A stretch of 64,000 nt of DNA from Nissolia schottii. Taxonomy: Eukaryota; Streptophyta; Magnoliopsida; Fabales; Fabaceae. The notes beneath the pieces were generated by a model. That model saw nothing but the letters and a program-made list of their open reading frames with translations. It searched no databases and was not told the origin of the DNA. Location: positions 151,393 through 215,392 of the forward strand of contig QANU01030108.1 of the NCBI GenBank assembly GCA_003254905.1, in the 5' to 3' direction. How positions within the stretch are numbered: position 1 is the stretch's first letter; the number at the start of each line of letters is the position of its first letter. Shown one piece after another: positions 1 through 11,575 of this stretch. The translations under genes and the position numbers were made by a program.

Positions 1-535
1 TCATTTTTATCTTTTAAATCTATTTATCAAAACGTTTTAAATCTAAACTTAGGTCCAGGGTATGTTTTGCTATTCTATGCTGATTGGTTAAGGCCATCTA
101 ACAGCACTTTTCCTTGATCAAGAAGTAGACAGAACGCAATGGAACTATCTTCAGTCTCTTTAGTTTTCTGGACTATTGTATTGGTGAAATTACAAAGATT
201 GAAACTTTACCAGAATACTGGTTTTGCTTTAGAAAGGGATTGGTTTTGGTAGCTGTTGAAAGCATCATTGATCTGTTTGACCGGTTTTGATTGACTTATA
301 ATAAAAATGCCTTTTGTAGTAGAGCATTTTTTTAATAAAACAAAAAAAAACACTTTAAGTTGTATTCAAACACTCCTTAAATTAAAAAAAGTATTTTTTA
401 ATAAAAAAAAAGTACTTTATTTAAAAAAAAAAAGAAGCTTATGTATTATGTGGTATAAAAAAAAACTTATGTACTTTATGTATAAGGAGCTAAATATTTT
501 TTTGCTTTCATACCTTTTTTTGTTGGCATTCACAG
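1..535 (+). other. Intron of the hnRNP R/Q-like gene
   Basis: AT-rich sequence with long A and T runs ending in the acceptor cacag at 531-535. I see no exon here, so the previous exon should lie outside the window. Confidence 0.7.
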
Positions 536-1200
536 GTTAAAGCTTTATATGTTAAAAACATACCTGAGAATGTTACTACTGAACAACTGAAGGAAATATT
601 TGGTCGTCATGGAGAAGTGACAAAAGTGGTCATGCCACCTGGCAAAGCTGGAGGGAAACACGATTTCGGTTTCATTCATTATGCAGAGCGGTCAAGTGCA
701 TTGAAAGCTGTTAAAGATATAGAGAGATATGAAATTGATGGTACATTTTCTACGTAATATAAATTATAAACCAGTTGTGTCTTCAAGTTTGTTTTCTGTT
801 TTTCTTTCTACTTTCATGTTTTAGTGAAATTGTATGCTACAAGTGACAATAGGGTGAACCCACTAATGCATAATCTTAGAAAAGTGTCACTGGTCTTATG
901 TGTCAAAAATGTTGCTCATTGAATATATTCAGTATGTTTACTTGAACATGTTTAATGGATTTGAACTGCAGGCCAATTGCTTGAAGTTGTTCTTGCTAAG
1001 CCTCAAGCCGAGAGAAAACCTGATGGAGGAGGTTATGCCTACAATCCTGGACTTCAACCAAACCATCTTCCACATCCCGGATATGGCGGCTTTTCTGGAA
1101 ACCTTTATGGCTCTTTAGGTGCAGGATATGGTGCTCCAGCTGGTGGTTATCAACAGGTATTCAGTGGCTTACTACATATAAATACATGCATACATACATG

Positions 1201-1264
<64 letters not shown>

Positions 1265-2460
1265 TGAATGCTGCTAAATGTNNNNNNNNNNNNNNNNNNN
1301 NNNNNNNNNNNNNNNNNNNNNNNNNNNNNNNNNNNNNNNNNNNNNNNNNNNNNNNNNNNNNNNNNNNNNNNNNNNNNNNNNNNNNNNNNNNNNNNNNNNN
1401 NNNNNNNNNNNNNNNNNNNNNNNNNNNNNNNNNNNNNNNNNNNNNNNNNNNNNNNNNNNNNNNNNNNNNNNNNNNNNNNNNNNNNNNNNNNNNNNNNNNN
1501 NNNNNNNNNNNNNNNNNNNNNNNNNNNNNNNNNNNNNNNNNNNNNNNNNNNNNNNNNNNNNNNNNNNNNNNNNNNNNNNNNNNNNNNNNNNNNNNNNNNN
1601 NNNNNNNNNNNNNNNNNNNNNNNNNNNNNNNNNNNNNNNNNNNNNNNNNNNNNNNNNNAATTCAAACCTTTAGAGAAATCACACACAAACTTTTACATGC
1701 TCATGTACAAACTTTTTTAGAAACCACGCACAAACTTTTACATGCTCATGTAAGACACAAACTTTCACTCTTTTATACACAAACTTTTGAAACAGTATAA
1801 ACTTTTAAAACAATAAATTCAAACCTTTAGAGAAATCACACACAAACTTTTACATGCTCATGTACAAACTTTTTTAGAAACCACGCACAAACTTTTACAA
1901 AGTCACATACAAACATTTAACCAGGAATGCACAAATTCTTGCAAGAAGAATACTTTTACTCTATACAAACTCACACATTTAACACTAAAATACAGAAAAA
2001 TTTGTATAATATATGCTAGTGGCAGGACGGTAGCAGTAAAATAGGTGTCCAAGAAGCATTTTTCTTTCCAATTTATGTGTTTGTCTTTTGATGTATTCTT
2101 TGTTCTAAACCTGTTTGTATCTCGTGGGTTCTTATGTACGTTCAAACAAGCCAATGATTTATGGTAGGGGTCCAATGCCGGCGGGAATGCAGATGGTTCC
2201 AATGGTACTACCAGACGGTCAAATCGGCTACGTCCTGTAAGTTGTTATAACTCATGTGCATGGTTTCATTTCCTTGTGTTATCTGATATAATACCTTAAT
2301 CTTCATATTGGGGACATGCTGCAGTCAACAGCCTGGTGTACAGGTGCCACCTTCCCATCCTCCTCGCAGAAAGGATAGGAACAATGGTCATCCAAGGCGA
2401 GGAGGAGGTGGTGGTGGCAGTGATGGAGGCAATCGTAGTAGAAGGTACCAGCCATATTAG
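536..2460 (+). CDS. hnRNP R/Q-like RNA-binding protein (LIF2-type), 3' exons
   Basis: C-terminal part of a nuclear RRM protein of the plant hnRNP R/Q class (Arabidopsis LIF2 relatives); the 5' exons lie left of the window. Four exons join in frame: 536-740, 972-1156, 2151-2236 and 2325-2460. The first two encode an RRM with RNP2 LYVKNI and RNP1 HDFGFIHY, which by family layout is the last of three RRMs. A Gly/Tyr/Pro-rich tail follows, with IYGRGPMPAGM and MVLPDGQIGYVLQQPG, and the protein ends RRYQPY, the usual end of this family. Joining QQ directly to PMIYGRG shows that no exon is lost in the sequencing gap. The third exon uses a weak acceptor (acaag instead of a pyrimidine-cag). Known family role: RNA binding and chromatin-linked gene regulation. 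Identity is firm; the exact paralogue is not determined. Confidence 0.9.
1201..1915. repeat. Intronic TA microsatellite, assembly gap and degenerate 'caaacttttacatg' repeats
   Basis: Within the intron between 1156 and 2151: a (TA)n tract at about 1204-1260, then a run of N at 1282-1658, then imperfect tandem units built on 'cacaaacttttacatgctc' and 'gtacaaacttttttagaaac' from 1659 to 1915. The block at 1659-1720 recurs at about 1817-1880 almost unchanged. The gap directly follows the microsatellite and probably reflects failed assembly of the repeat. Confidence 0.85.
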
Positions 2461-3472
2461 TGGTAGAATGCAGATTACAATGTTCCGGGGAGGGGGCTTT
2501 GGGAGCCAGAGACATTTAATTTCTTTGCTTGATAAATTTTGCCCGAAATCCCCTCTCATCCGCACCCTACAAAAAGGGGAACAAAACAAAAGGAAAAAAA
2601 GAGCATAAAGAGAAAGTTTAGGATTAGAACCAGTGAAATTCCATTTAACATAACCTGCTGTCTACTGTTGTTACATGCGAGTAACTGACCATCTTTTCTG
2701 CTTGTACTGCACTACTGCTTCACAATTTTTGTCGACAACCGGAGTAGAAAATGATGTTTGATTTGGTTTCAGCAATAGTTTGACGTTTTTTCTTTCTTTT
2801 TTTTTTTTTTGCTACATTTGCTAGTTTGCATGTTGAGTTCAATACTTGTTATGGAGAAGGGGAACAGAAAAGACGCATCTCCTTTCTATTTTGAGATTCA
2901 GAAATTAATATAAAAATCTCCAAGGAAGGTCTAATACACATCATGAATTAAGTCATTAGAGAAGAAAGTTTCCTTAGCCAGGGTGATGGCAATTTATTAG
3001 CGATAGATGAACAATCGCTAATATTATATAGGAGCTCAAACTGCAGAACGCTTGGATTCAACTCTGCTTCAGCTCCGAAACAACAGAAACTTTCTGCACC
3101 TAATGTTAATCTTCAATTAAAGTCGGAAACAACAGATACATGATGAATAACGGTAAATAATGTAGATAATATTCTTGGTCCAGGTCCAATCTAACGTCAC
3201 ATATTTTTATTATGTTAATAAATAATTAAGGAGCTAAGATGTAGTCTCCTACCAAAAATCAGAATAGTGAAATCATTAAAATTGTCTATGTGGTGACAGG
3301 TTTAGATAATACATATGAAATTTTAGATTCAAATTTCTTCATTATAGTTAATGTAATGAAATTTTTGAAGTAAAAAGAAAATCCAAAACAGGGCAAAAAA
3401 ATTAGCGGTGCACTTGATGAAGTGATTTCATGGTGGTGCCCTATCACACTTTGATACCATTCAATGGTACCT
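2461..3472. other. 3' UTR of the hnRNP gene and intergenic sequence
   Basis: The 3' UTR probably runs some 300-400 bases past the stop. Beyond it I see only AT-rich DNA, with a small inverted repeat around 2999-3019 (tagcgat/atcgcta). No coding signal. Confidence 0.5.
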
Positions 3473-3495
3473 GTTTTTTTCATAAATACTTACCT

Positions 3496-3776
3496 GGGTT
3501 AATTAAATTTTTAGTCCCTGTAATATGAAAAAGTTTGATTTTAGTCCCTCATGACAAGTTTTAGTCTCTGTAAAATGTGAAAATTTGATTTTGGTCCCTA
3601 TGGACGGTTGGTGATGGACGGTAATGACGTCTCAGTTAACCCGTACGTCACCGTCTATCACCAACCGTCCACAGGAACCAAAATCAAATTTTCACATTTT
3701 ACAGAGACTAAAACTTATCATGAGGGACTAAAACCAAACTTTTTTATATTACAGAGACTAAAAACTTAATTAACCC
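3496..3776. mobile_element. Foldback MITE with 'gggttaattaa...ttagtccctg' ends
   Basis: Almost the whole 281 bp folds back: gggttaattaa at the left end and ttaattaaccc at the right, with long matching arms that meet near 3635. It is flanked by a perfect direct repeat tacct (3491-3495 and 3777-3781). The right arm of the surrounding inverted duplication keeps the unoccupied sequence 'acttacctcaatatt', so the insertion and its 5-bp duplication can be read directly. The class is uncertain; long arms suggest a Mutator-like foldback MITE, but these usually make 9-bp duplications. Confidence 0.85.
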
Positions 3777-4163
3777 TACCTCAATATTACCAAAGTTGTC
3801 ATCGCTTACTATACTAATCCATTTTTTCAAAACTGAGAAATAGTCCTTGCTGAAATTTTCCTTTTGCAAAGTCTCCTTTCCCAAATTAACATTAGGGATT
3901 CGTAACCTCTCCCAGTCGCCAACACACTACCTACCGTCGTTCGATCCCACTTCCACCCACCCTCCCCACCCGTCGTGCAAACCGACAGATCTGTACATTA
4001 ACAACAAAAGAATTTCCAGAGTCAAAATTTTCTTTCCTTACACTGATGAGTGAGTCCTTTGGACCCCAAAAAAAAAAAAAAAAAAGAAAAATGAAGAAAA
4101 ACTAAAATTTCCTCTATTTTTGGCTGGTAATTTGAAGAGAGTATGAGAGAAAAAGAAAAGCTC

Positions 4164-4406
4164 CTAAGAGAGATTAACATGGACGCTAACATTGATGCCG
4201 GAATGGCAGAGAGGGCAATCGCGTACGGTGGACCCACACGTTGTGAAGAGGCAGAGGTGCCTGCATGGCAGCAACAACACTATTGACTCCCTCTCACCGC
4301 ACTTCTTGCACATCCTATCGGCGCCAGTGGTGAGGGCAGCGGCGTCCTCCTCGTGGCGGTCGGTTTGCACGATAGGTGGGGAGGGTGGGTGGAAGTGGGA
4401 TCGCAC
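4164..4406 (-). pseudogene. C-terminal fragment of a RING-finger (C3HC4-like) protein
   Basis: An 80-codon reading frame whose last half is a RING finger: CKKC, then LLLPCRHLCL, then TTCG and CPLC, followed by a short tail SGINVSVHVNLS. The Cys/His spacing fits an E3 ubiquitin ligase RING at the very C-terminus of a larger protein. One change stands out: the usual CRHLCLC reads CRHLCLF, replacing a Cys that is normally a zinc ligand. No upstream exons, promoter or substrate-binding region are visible and the 5' side runs into the inverted-duplication arm, so I read it as a captured or duplicated gene fragment. Confidence 0.65.
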
Positions 4407-4959
4407 GACGAAGAGGTTACGAATCCCTAATGTTAATGTGGGAAAGGGTACTTTGCAAAAAGAAAATTTTAGCGAAGATTATTGTGCAATTTTGGAAAAA
4501 ATAGGTTAGTAAAGTAAGCGATGGCAACTTTGATAATATTGAGGTAAGTATTTATGAAAAAAAGGATGGAACACCATGGTCGTCACACCCAGATTTTCTT
4601 CGTCATGGCTACAACTAACACTCACTCTCAACAGGCAATAGCTGTCATTCACAACCACAATACTACAAATCACAGGCATTTCAACAAGCCAAGCCAAGAA
4701 TTCTAATCACAGGCATTTTATAAGTGCATAGAGTTGTCCCATAAATTTCCATAGGCAAACCCTTATATATGCTTGTAAGTATGAGTAAATTCATGATTTC
4801 ATATTCATGGAAATATAGTGCAGCATAATGATGCTTATGAACAGTATATGTTAAACAAGTTCCACAGCCAAAAGAAAAACCATTTTTCGTATGTTAACTA
4901 AGAACAAAAAAAAAAACGAAATCATTGAAAATCCACGTGTAAAATTAGAAGCCACAAAA

Positions 4960-5466
4960 TTAAACGGCATCTGAAAGCTCACGAAGACGTTTCTCTAACT
5001 CATCCAATTTAGCAGCCCAGTGAGGGTTTATGTGCAGTGGGCGAACATTGGTGTAGTCCACAGCACTCTCTTCCCTGGGAGCGGCCACAGAGTATGATGC
5101 CCTCCTCAGCTCCTGCTTATTGTTATTATTCGTCTTCTTCTTACGATTACGAGCACTCGCTCTCTGCAACGCCCAAAGTACATCTGAGCCGCTAATCTGC
5201 GCTTCCTGCTTTCGCTGTTGCTGTGATTTCGGAATCGGAACTGCAGGGTCCGATTGCAGAGTCGCGATGAGGGTGTGACCCAACTCCCCTACTTGTTGAC
5301 CGCTGGGGACGTCGTCGTCGTCGTCGTTCAGGAGCGAGTTGAGGCGGCGCCGCCGCGGCAGAGAGGCGGAGGAAGGGGCGCGAAGGTTGTAAGATGGCGT
5401 GGCGTGTGCTGGGATTACAAGGATGAATGGCCTCGCTGGACCCTGCAACAAACACACGCACCGCAT
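4960..5466 (-). CDS. Unrecognised 168-residue plant protein, possibly organelle-targeted
   Basis: Single-exon frame on the minus strand. Residues 1-45 are rich in Ala, Ser, Pro and Arg with few acidic residues (RAPSSASLPRRRR), like a chloroplast or mitochondrial transit peptide. Then come an acidic stretch (DDDDD), a basic low-complexity stretch (NRKKKTNNNNK), and a well-formed C-terminus (ESAVDYTNVRPLHINPHW, then a short amphipathic helix AKLDELEKRLRELSDAV). I do not recognise the family. The codon usage and GC-rich first half stand out from the AT-rich flanks, and a TATA-like tataaaag lies about 45 bases upstream of the start, which supports a real gene. Confidence 0.65.
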   Translation of the reverse strand: MRCVCLLQGPARPFILVIPAHATPSYNLRAPSSASLPRRRRLNSLLNDDDDDVPSGQQVGELGHTLIATLQSDPAVPIPKSQQQRKQEAQISGSDVLWALQRASARNRKKKTNNNNKQELRRASYSVAAPREESAVDYTNVRPLHINPHWAAKLDELEKRLRELSDAV

Positions 5467-5510
5467 CTTCGTCCCTCTTCTCCCTACACTCTCTCACCCT
5501 ATGAACACTT

Positions 5511-5518
5511 CTTTTATA
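5511..5518 (-). promoter_or_regulatory. TATA-like box of the 168-residue protein gene
   Basis: Reads tataaaag on the minus strand, 45 bases upstream of the ATG at 5466. This would put transcription start close to 5485 and give a very short 5' UTR. Position and sequence only; no experimental support. Confidence 0.4.
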
Positions 5519-5519
5519 T

Positions 5520-7900
5520 TTTTAGTTTTCAAATATAACAATTCAATTATTTACTTATTTGAATTAATATCATAACAATAATTTTTATTTTTTTATTTAC
5601 AAAAAAAAAAATTAACACGTTTGTAGGGTATTTGTTAAAAAAAAATTAGAGTGAAAATATTTTATTAAAATTATAAGTTTTTTAAATTTTTAATGCATTA
5701 AATATATTTAAATTATGTTTTTTATTTCTCCCAAACTTCTCTGAAGATATTAATATCTTATTATATTTGAATGACTGTCATTCAATAACAAATTTAAAAT
5801 AATAAACAATTTAAGTTATTGAGATAAGTGACAAAATCTTAAATATTTATAATATTAATATTTTTAAATTTTATGGAATATTAAAATAAATCTCCTAAAG
5901 TATTAAATTTTTTATTTATTTAAAAACGCTTATTAACCGACAAAAATCCTTTTATTTATTAACCTTAGACAAAACCACCACATACATCCATAGACAAACC
6001 ATAACCCCGAAAATAAGAAGAACAATTATTTCACAAAAGCATAGACTCTGTTTTTATGGGAGAGTCGTCAAATGTTAAACAAGTGGCTTGAGCTATGTGT
6101 CATGTGTGACAGTTTTGGATTGGGCCGTCTTATATGTAGCCTACAATGAAATAATTCATTCGTTTTGATTTATTTGATCATCCTCCTATCTTGATATTCT
6201 ATAAATATTTATTCACTTCTTAAATTTAGACAATAATAATTATTTTTAATATATTTTTATTAAATAAACACTCTTTATTGTATTAGAGTTTGTACCTGCA
6301 CCATTGTGCGGAATACATAATTTAAATTATCGATAATAAATGATGAAAGAACATTATCGATAAAAGTACCAAATGACTTGATCAAATTTAAATTATTGAT
6401 TTGTTAATATTGAATGATTTGTTAGTATGTAATTGGCGCCATTGTGCGATGAATTTTTAAATATAATTATATAAAATAAGATACGATAAGATACGATATA
6501 TTCGAGTTTCAATGTATACTCATTTAAAATAAACAATAATTTATATAAGAAATGATATTTTAATAAAGCACTTTTAAAACCAATTATACATTTATGGATG
6601 AACTTACAGTGACTTTCGACGTACATTTTTAAAGAGTTTCTCATGCACAATATTAGTTGTTTCAACATTGTTCTCAGATTCAACACTTGCTCTTTATTAC
6701 AGTCACTCCTTGATGAGAGAGTAGAGGATGCAATCTTATTCATAAGAATTCCTAAGGAACACTCTTCACAAGGACATTATTTAAAAATAACTCTAGTTAC
6801 ACCGTACGCTGGGAAGAATGCACTTCTGTTGCTCACAAACAAAAACAAATAGGATAAATGAGATAATTAAAAAAATGTCATTTCCTTTAATCAAATGATA
6901 AGTAGAGCAAATATTGCTTGCCAATTAAATTTAAAGTATTTAAAGAAACAAATTAAGATGAAAACATGATAGGACTGAAAGACTGGAGTTGGTCTACATT
7001 GAACCAGAACCGTAAAACGCTTGATCTTAAACCTGACTATTATGACTACCAAAGTGATAAATTGGATAGAAAAAAAAAAAATCTAAAAACTGCTGAGCCA
7101 GATTCTAGTAAAACAGAATATATGATCACAGACCAAACAATAACAGATCAAAAACCCACAACTAATTCATTACCTTTGTGGACCTCACTTGCTTGAGAGA
7201 TGAATCTAGTTCCCGCTAAAGTTGTTCAAGTTCTTAAGTCATCCTTGCAACTTGAGGTAGAGATTTTGGAGGAAAAAGGTTATACAAAATTAATTAATGC
7301 TTCAGCCAATATCTGCAATGACGACAAGAAATCAGCACAAAAAGCTAAGAGAAAATCTTACACATACAAACCAGCCAGGCAAAACAAACCTTCACCAAGT
7401 TCAATTTCTTATAGAGAAAATTAATTGACAACAGAGAATAACTATGTCCGTGAGATGATGAAACATTCTCCTAAACCAACATACATAAACCAAAGAATAA
7501 TGTTTGATAAAAAAAAATGATTGATGAGAGAAAGAAAAGATTATTAAAAGGAGAGAATAATGTATGCTCACAAGAATGCATTTTCTAAGAGATTGGACAA
7601 TTAAACAATGCAAACCAATCTCTCTGCATATCTATCAGAGGAACACCTATCCAAAAACACCATTTGCAGAACACCACAAAGTAAGACCATTGAGTATAAA
7701 ATCATTAATTTTTCTTGGCATTATCTGCAGCAAACCAAAAGTTCAAATAGAATGTTCAATTCCTACATTTCCAATCCACATTCATCTTTCATGAAAGCAG
7801 TTCCAAGAAATTTTTTTATGGAGTAAAATAAAGTAATAAACCATAATAGATAGCAAGTTTACTGAAAATGACAAATGAGTAGACAGTGAAACAAAGGAAC
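5520..7900. other. AT-rich region without a recognisable gene
   Basis: Very AT-rich from 5520 to 6640. From 6640 to 7900 the composition is more mixed and short open frames occur (for example minus strand around 6640-6743, plus strand 7200-7424), but none matches a family I know and none has convincing splice signals. The left end of the putative Pack-CACTA described below should lie here, but I could not find a CACTA terminus. Confidence 0.5.
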
Positions 7901-7919
7901 ACAACCTACTTGGATGCTT

Positions 7920-9678
7920 TGGCGTCCCTTGAATTATCAACAAGCTCAGCTATTCCACCAAAAGTCCATCCAGAATGAGCCTGACCAAGAGTTTTCAGGT
8001 AACTTGGGTCTGCACATATGTAATTTTTCTGAAAGAGTCTATTCTGTTTCACATGAGAATGAACTCTGTCACAATTTTCACCCATTGAATGATAGGCACA
8101 ATCTCCAATTAGAGGACACTTAAGATTTGTCGAGCAAACCTCTACATCATTTGCAGGACCTCCCCCCNCAGGCCCACCATGTTCCTCAGCCAAGGAATCA
8201 TCTACGAAAAATTACATTCATGGTTTCACTAACGTAAAAAAGCAACAGAAACCAACATTTAAATAAAGAACTCCATAGTCTTCACTATTTATAAAAGAAA
8301 TTCCAATTAGGTAACATCCTCCACCTCAAAAGCAAAAGATAAAAGGGAACACAAAGCCTTAGAGAATAAATGTGAATCAATTACTTAGAATTTTAGATCT
8401 ATATCTTTTGGGTATGGCTGTATGCACAACATGAGAGTGTTTTGCATTGTGTGGCATTGACTAGTTATATTATGAGAATAAAAACAATATACCATAGAAG
8501 GCACACCTGATTCACAATCCCTTGTACGAGTATCTACAGTAGATGCCTTGTCAATCTGATAGGCAACACTAACTGGGCTAGATGTCAAGGCTTTAGCAAG
8601 AGGCAGAACATAAAACTTGTACTGCTCAAAGTCTGCAACAGCAACCTATGAAAACAGAGTCTTGTTCATTTTCATTCAACTGCTCCAAAGAGAAAAGGCA
8701 AAAGTAATGAGGGAAAATACAACTTTAAGAGTTTCAGATTGATTATAAAGAATCTACATAAGTGGGAAACAATGGCATCAATGCATGAAATACTTACACC
8801 ATGGATGACTTGATGAAGAAGATAGATCCTTGAATTACAAAATTTGATGAGAGATGTTTTAAGGTTCAAGAACGATTTAATTACAATATTTGAGTATTCT
8901 TCTCTTTTTACAAGTAAGCAATAATGCACAGACAAGAACATACTAAAATTGTGTAATATACTTATATATCATCAACAAATGCTGAAAGAAGAGCCTATGC
9001 ACAAGAATCTGTACAAATCAAATAACATTAACTACCAACTATCCTATAAATAAGTTTAATTGGGACCCCTAACAAATTTGTAACCAAAAAAAAAGAATAA
9101 TACTGAGCACTACATACTCCTTGCTCTTCTTATCTTTAATTTCTCCAAACTGAAACTCTCATTATTTTTGTTCCTTTCCATTCCAAAACTAGTTCATTAC
9201 CATTTTGTCTTTCAATCCTTGCCTGATATGAGCCTTCACTACCTCTCAACATTTCTTTGGCTTCCATTAAAACATTGTTGCTCAATCTGCAACCTTCAAA
9301 GCCAATTTCATCTTGAATATGGCAATCCCTTTTCATCTCCTCCTACATTTGCAACCAACCAAAAGCAGATATGTAAGGTGCCACAAACAAGCATTATAGA
9401 AAGGGAAAAGTAAGCAGATTTTAATCATAAGTTGGAGTAGAGACAGGCATGGTTACAGACTTAGTAGTTATGTAGTCCTGTGTAGCATTGACACATGAAC
9501 ACTCTTAATTGCATCATCTTTGGAATGTTCTGTCATTGATGGTGCTTAGAAGCAAAGTCACAGAATTGTTTAATGATACAACAACCTGAATTTCATCTGC
9601 CTCTAGAGATATATCAGCATCTTTGCCACAAAGTTTCTGCAGTGCCGCCTCAAAATCTTTTCCGCGTCCTCTCTTTGC
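7920..9678 (-). pseudogene. MORC-like GHKL ATPase gene fragment (three exons)
   Basis: Three minus-strand exons splice in frame: 9586-9678, 8507-8645 and 7920-8201, with AG acceptors and GT donors. The product includes EAALQKLCGKDADISLEADE, then VADFEQYKFYVLPLAKAL, a Cys-rich stretch (CSTNLKCPLIGDC), and YLKTLGQAHSGW followed by GGIAELVDNSRDAKAS. ELVDNSRDA is the N-box of the GHKL ATPase fold as found in MORC-type proteins, where the Asn coordinates magnesium. The exon carrying the next ATPase motifs (DDGxGM) is absent downstream and the first exons are absent upstream, so this is an internal piece. A single N lies at 8167 in a G-rich codon run. Confidence 0.8.
9136..9336 (-). other. Unassigned open frame within the MORC-like fragment
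   Basis: A 66-codon frame lies in the intron between the two upstream MORC-like exons. Its sequence (EIGFEGCRLSNNVLMEAKEM and a hydrophilic tail) is not low complexity, but it does not continue the MORC reading and I recognise no domain. It could be a third captured fragment or chance. Confidence 0.2.
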
Positions 9679-10748
9679 CTGCAGACATTGTTATGCAAAT
9701 CATTGCAAATGCGTATTTTCTCTTACAAATAAATTAGAAAGAATATGACAAGTCATTCCTTACCAGCCATCTAGGAGACTCTAGAATGAAAAACAGACCC
9801 AAAAACAATACAACAGTGGGAATGAGGCCTGAAAACACTTAACTAGCTAAATCCTCCACCAAAAGAATCATTTAATATCTAATTTACTTGATTATTTTGT
9901 TCTGCAGTTCACCATCTTCTTGTTGGAATTAAGATTCACATTGGGAAGAAAAGTAACCAATTAAAGCTAGGGCCCTCCATGAGAGTACTGTTCCAATTAC
10001 AAATGACACTGACACTGCACCACAGATTTTATTGCACTGGAAAAAAATATACTATGGAACCCCCTTTTAGTAGATTTTATCAGGTAAAGGGTTAATATTT
10101 GTTCTAGGTTTTTAGGAAAAATGGAACAATTATATTCATAGGAACAAAGGAACAAAAAGAAGCAGATCTATTTTATTCTATACCGGATAAATAACAATAC
10201 ACAATGGTGATGGTGGTGGGGGGGTTGACCCCTTTTTATATGAGTGTTTATATCTGTGAATCCAGGTATATTTGTTTATCACATGTGGGGAAAAGAGACA
10301 AATTTTAGGTATCATTAATAACTACCACTGTAAAGTATAACAATGAATCCATATCTCATCAAGATTAGAATCTTGGTAACAATGAATCCCTCAAAACCAA
10401 AATTAAAATCGACAATTACAAGCCCAAGGCCATTGGAAAATGAAATTTGGGTATTCTATTTTGAAATGATTCCCAGTAACCACGATTCAAATTGTCATAT
10501 CGATGCTAAAAGGTGCGTAGACATATTGATATGGATTCAAATGCGAAAAATCATTTCAGATTGTTTCACTTTCAAGGAGCCCTAATAGTAAAATTTATTG
10601 GACAAAGAATAGTTCCTATTAGAATTTACTAACTTAATTCCGAAGTGGCTTTTCAATGTTACAGAAGCAAAGCTAGGACTCTACAGAGTGTGAAAGAAGC
10701 ATGGTACTGGAATAAAGGTTTGACATTGACAAATCATGGGAAGAGAAC

Positions 10749-11224
10749 CTGGTTGAGGGTTATGGGGACAACCCTAGGTTTGCCTCGAAGTTCTCTTTTC
10801 CGCGACCGAACCTAGAAACAGAGACAAACAAATAAGCAGCAAGAAATATAGCTAAAATCCCCAAATTGCAATGATGAATTTAGAATCATCCATTGTTGGC
10901 AATAACAATCAGAAAATAAGCGAGAAAGGCTTCGGCGTCCTCTTGGCGGAAGCAGAGCAATCCAATGGACTTGACCCCATCGGCATCGGAGATAAGAACA
11001 AACTCATTGTTGGAACAGCTGACGGTGAAGAGTTTGGTGCCGGCGAGGGACTTGGCAACTTGGTTGGAGCTGAGAGTGGCGGCGAGGGCGTGTTTTGGTT
11101 GGGAGAGCGAAGCGAGTAGGGAAAGAAAGGGAGGATCAGGAGCACGAGAGAAATGAGGATGAGCTAGGGTTCGGGTGGTGAGTCGCTTTGTGTCGTCGAA
11201 GTGAGTAGCGAGCTCCGCCCCGAG
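10749..11224 (-). pseudogene. TIC22: TIC22 gene fragment (exons 1 and 2)
   Basis: The minus strand from about 11224 to 10919 reads LGAELATHFDDTKRL, then LAGTKLFTVSCSNNEFVLIS and GLLCFRQEDAEAFLA, very close to Arabidopsis TIC22, a chloroplast intermembrane-space protein-import component. A second exon at 10749-10811 (VRSRKRELRGKPRVVPITLN) starts after ttctag, is followed by a gt donor, and continues the TIC22 reading. The remaining exons are missing, the first-exon donor expected just after AFLA is not visible, and upstream of LGAEL the sequence diverges from the usual N-terminus. A non-functional captured fragment is the best reading. Confidence 0.85.
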
Positions 11225-11399
11225 ATGATCACTGTAAGAAAGAGAGGAAAAGAGGATGAACGAAAAAGAGGAAAAGAAGAACGAACCTTTGAATGTGAGA
11301 AGATGAGGGAAGAAGAGCACAAGGGTTTCGAATTTACGGGAAATGGTAAGGGAAGACGATGGAGAAAGCAAGGAGGGAAAGAGAGGAAATAGAGAGGGA

Positions 11400-11575
11400 A
11401 AAAGATGAAACAGAGATTCAGGATCGCGCCTCTCTAGTTTCTGCGTGCTTCTTGTGAACCACCGCGAATTACTTGCTCTTAGTGGGTGTTACCCTCAACC
11501 GCCACGAAATACCAAAAAGCAATGAATCCGCAGCAAATGTCATAACCGCCGCCAAATCCCTGTTTTGTGGTAGTG
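11400..11575 (-). mobile_element. CACTA transposon terminus (probable Pack-CACTA end)
   Basis: Read on the minus strand the end is CACTACCACAAAACAGGG, a typical CACTA terminus, followed by GC-rich subterminal motifs (GGCGGCGGTT, GCTGCGG, GTGGCGGTTG, CGCGGTGG). The next three plus-strand bases, agt (11576-11578), could be one copy of the 3-bp target duplication. The inside of the element lies to the left, where the TIC22 and MORC fragments are. The opposite terminus was not found, so the element is either decayed or its other end has diverged. Confidence 0.7.

Larger units (their letters stand above)
3473..4563. repeat. Inverted duplication flanking a RING-finger fragment
   Basis: The left arm (about 3473-3495 plus 3777-3985) and right arm (about 4350-4563, reverse complement) are the same roughly 210-bp sequence, starting at 'tttttttcataaatactta' and running through 'attagggattcgtaacctc' to 'gtgcaaaccgac'. 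The left arm is split by a foldback MITE; the right arm is not. The arms surround about 360 bp with a RING coding fragment. It may be a terminal-inverted-repeat element carrying host sequence, or a simple inverted segmental duplication; I found no target duplication at the outer ends. Confidence 0.75.

Noticed and set aside
9104-9110. cactac as a possible left terminus of the Pack-CACTA element
   Set aside because: Only six bases match the terminus at 11575 and no subterminal GC-rich motifs follow.
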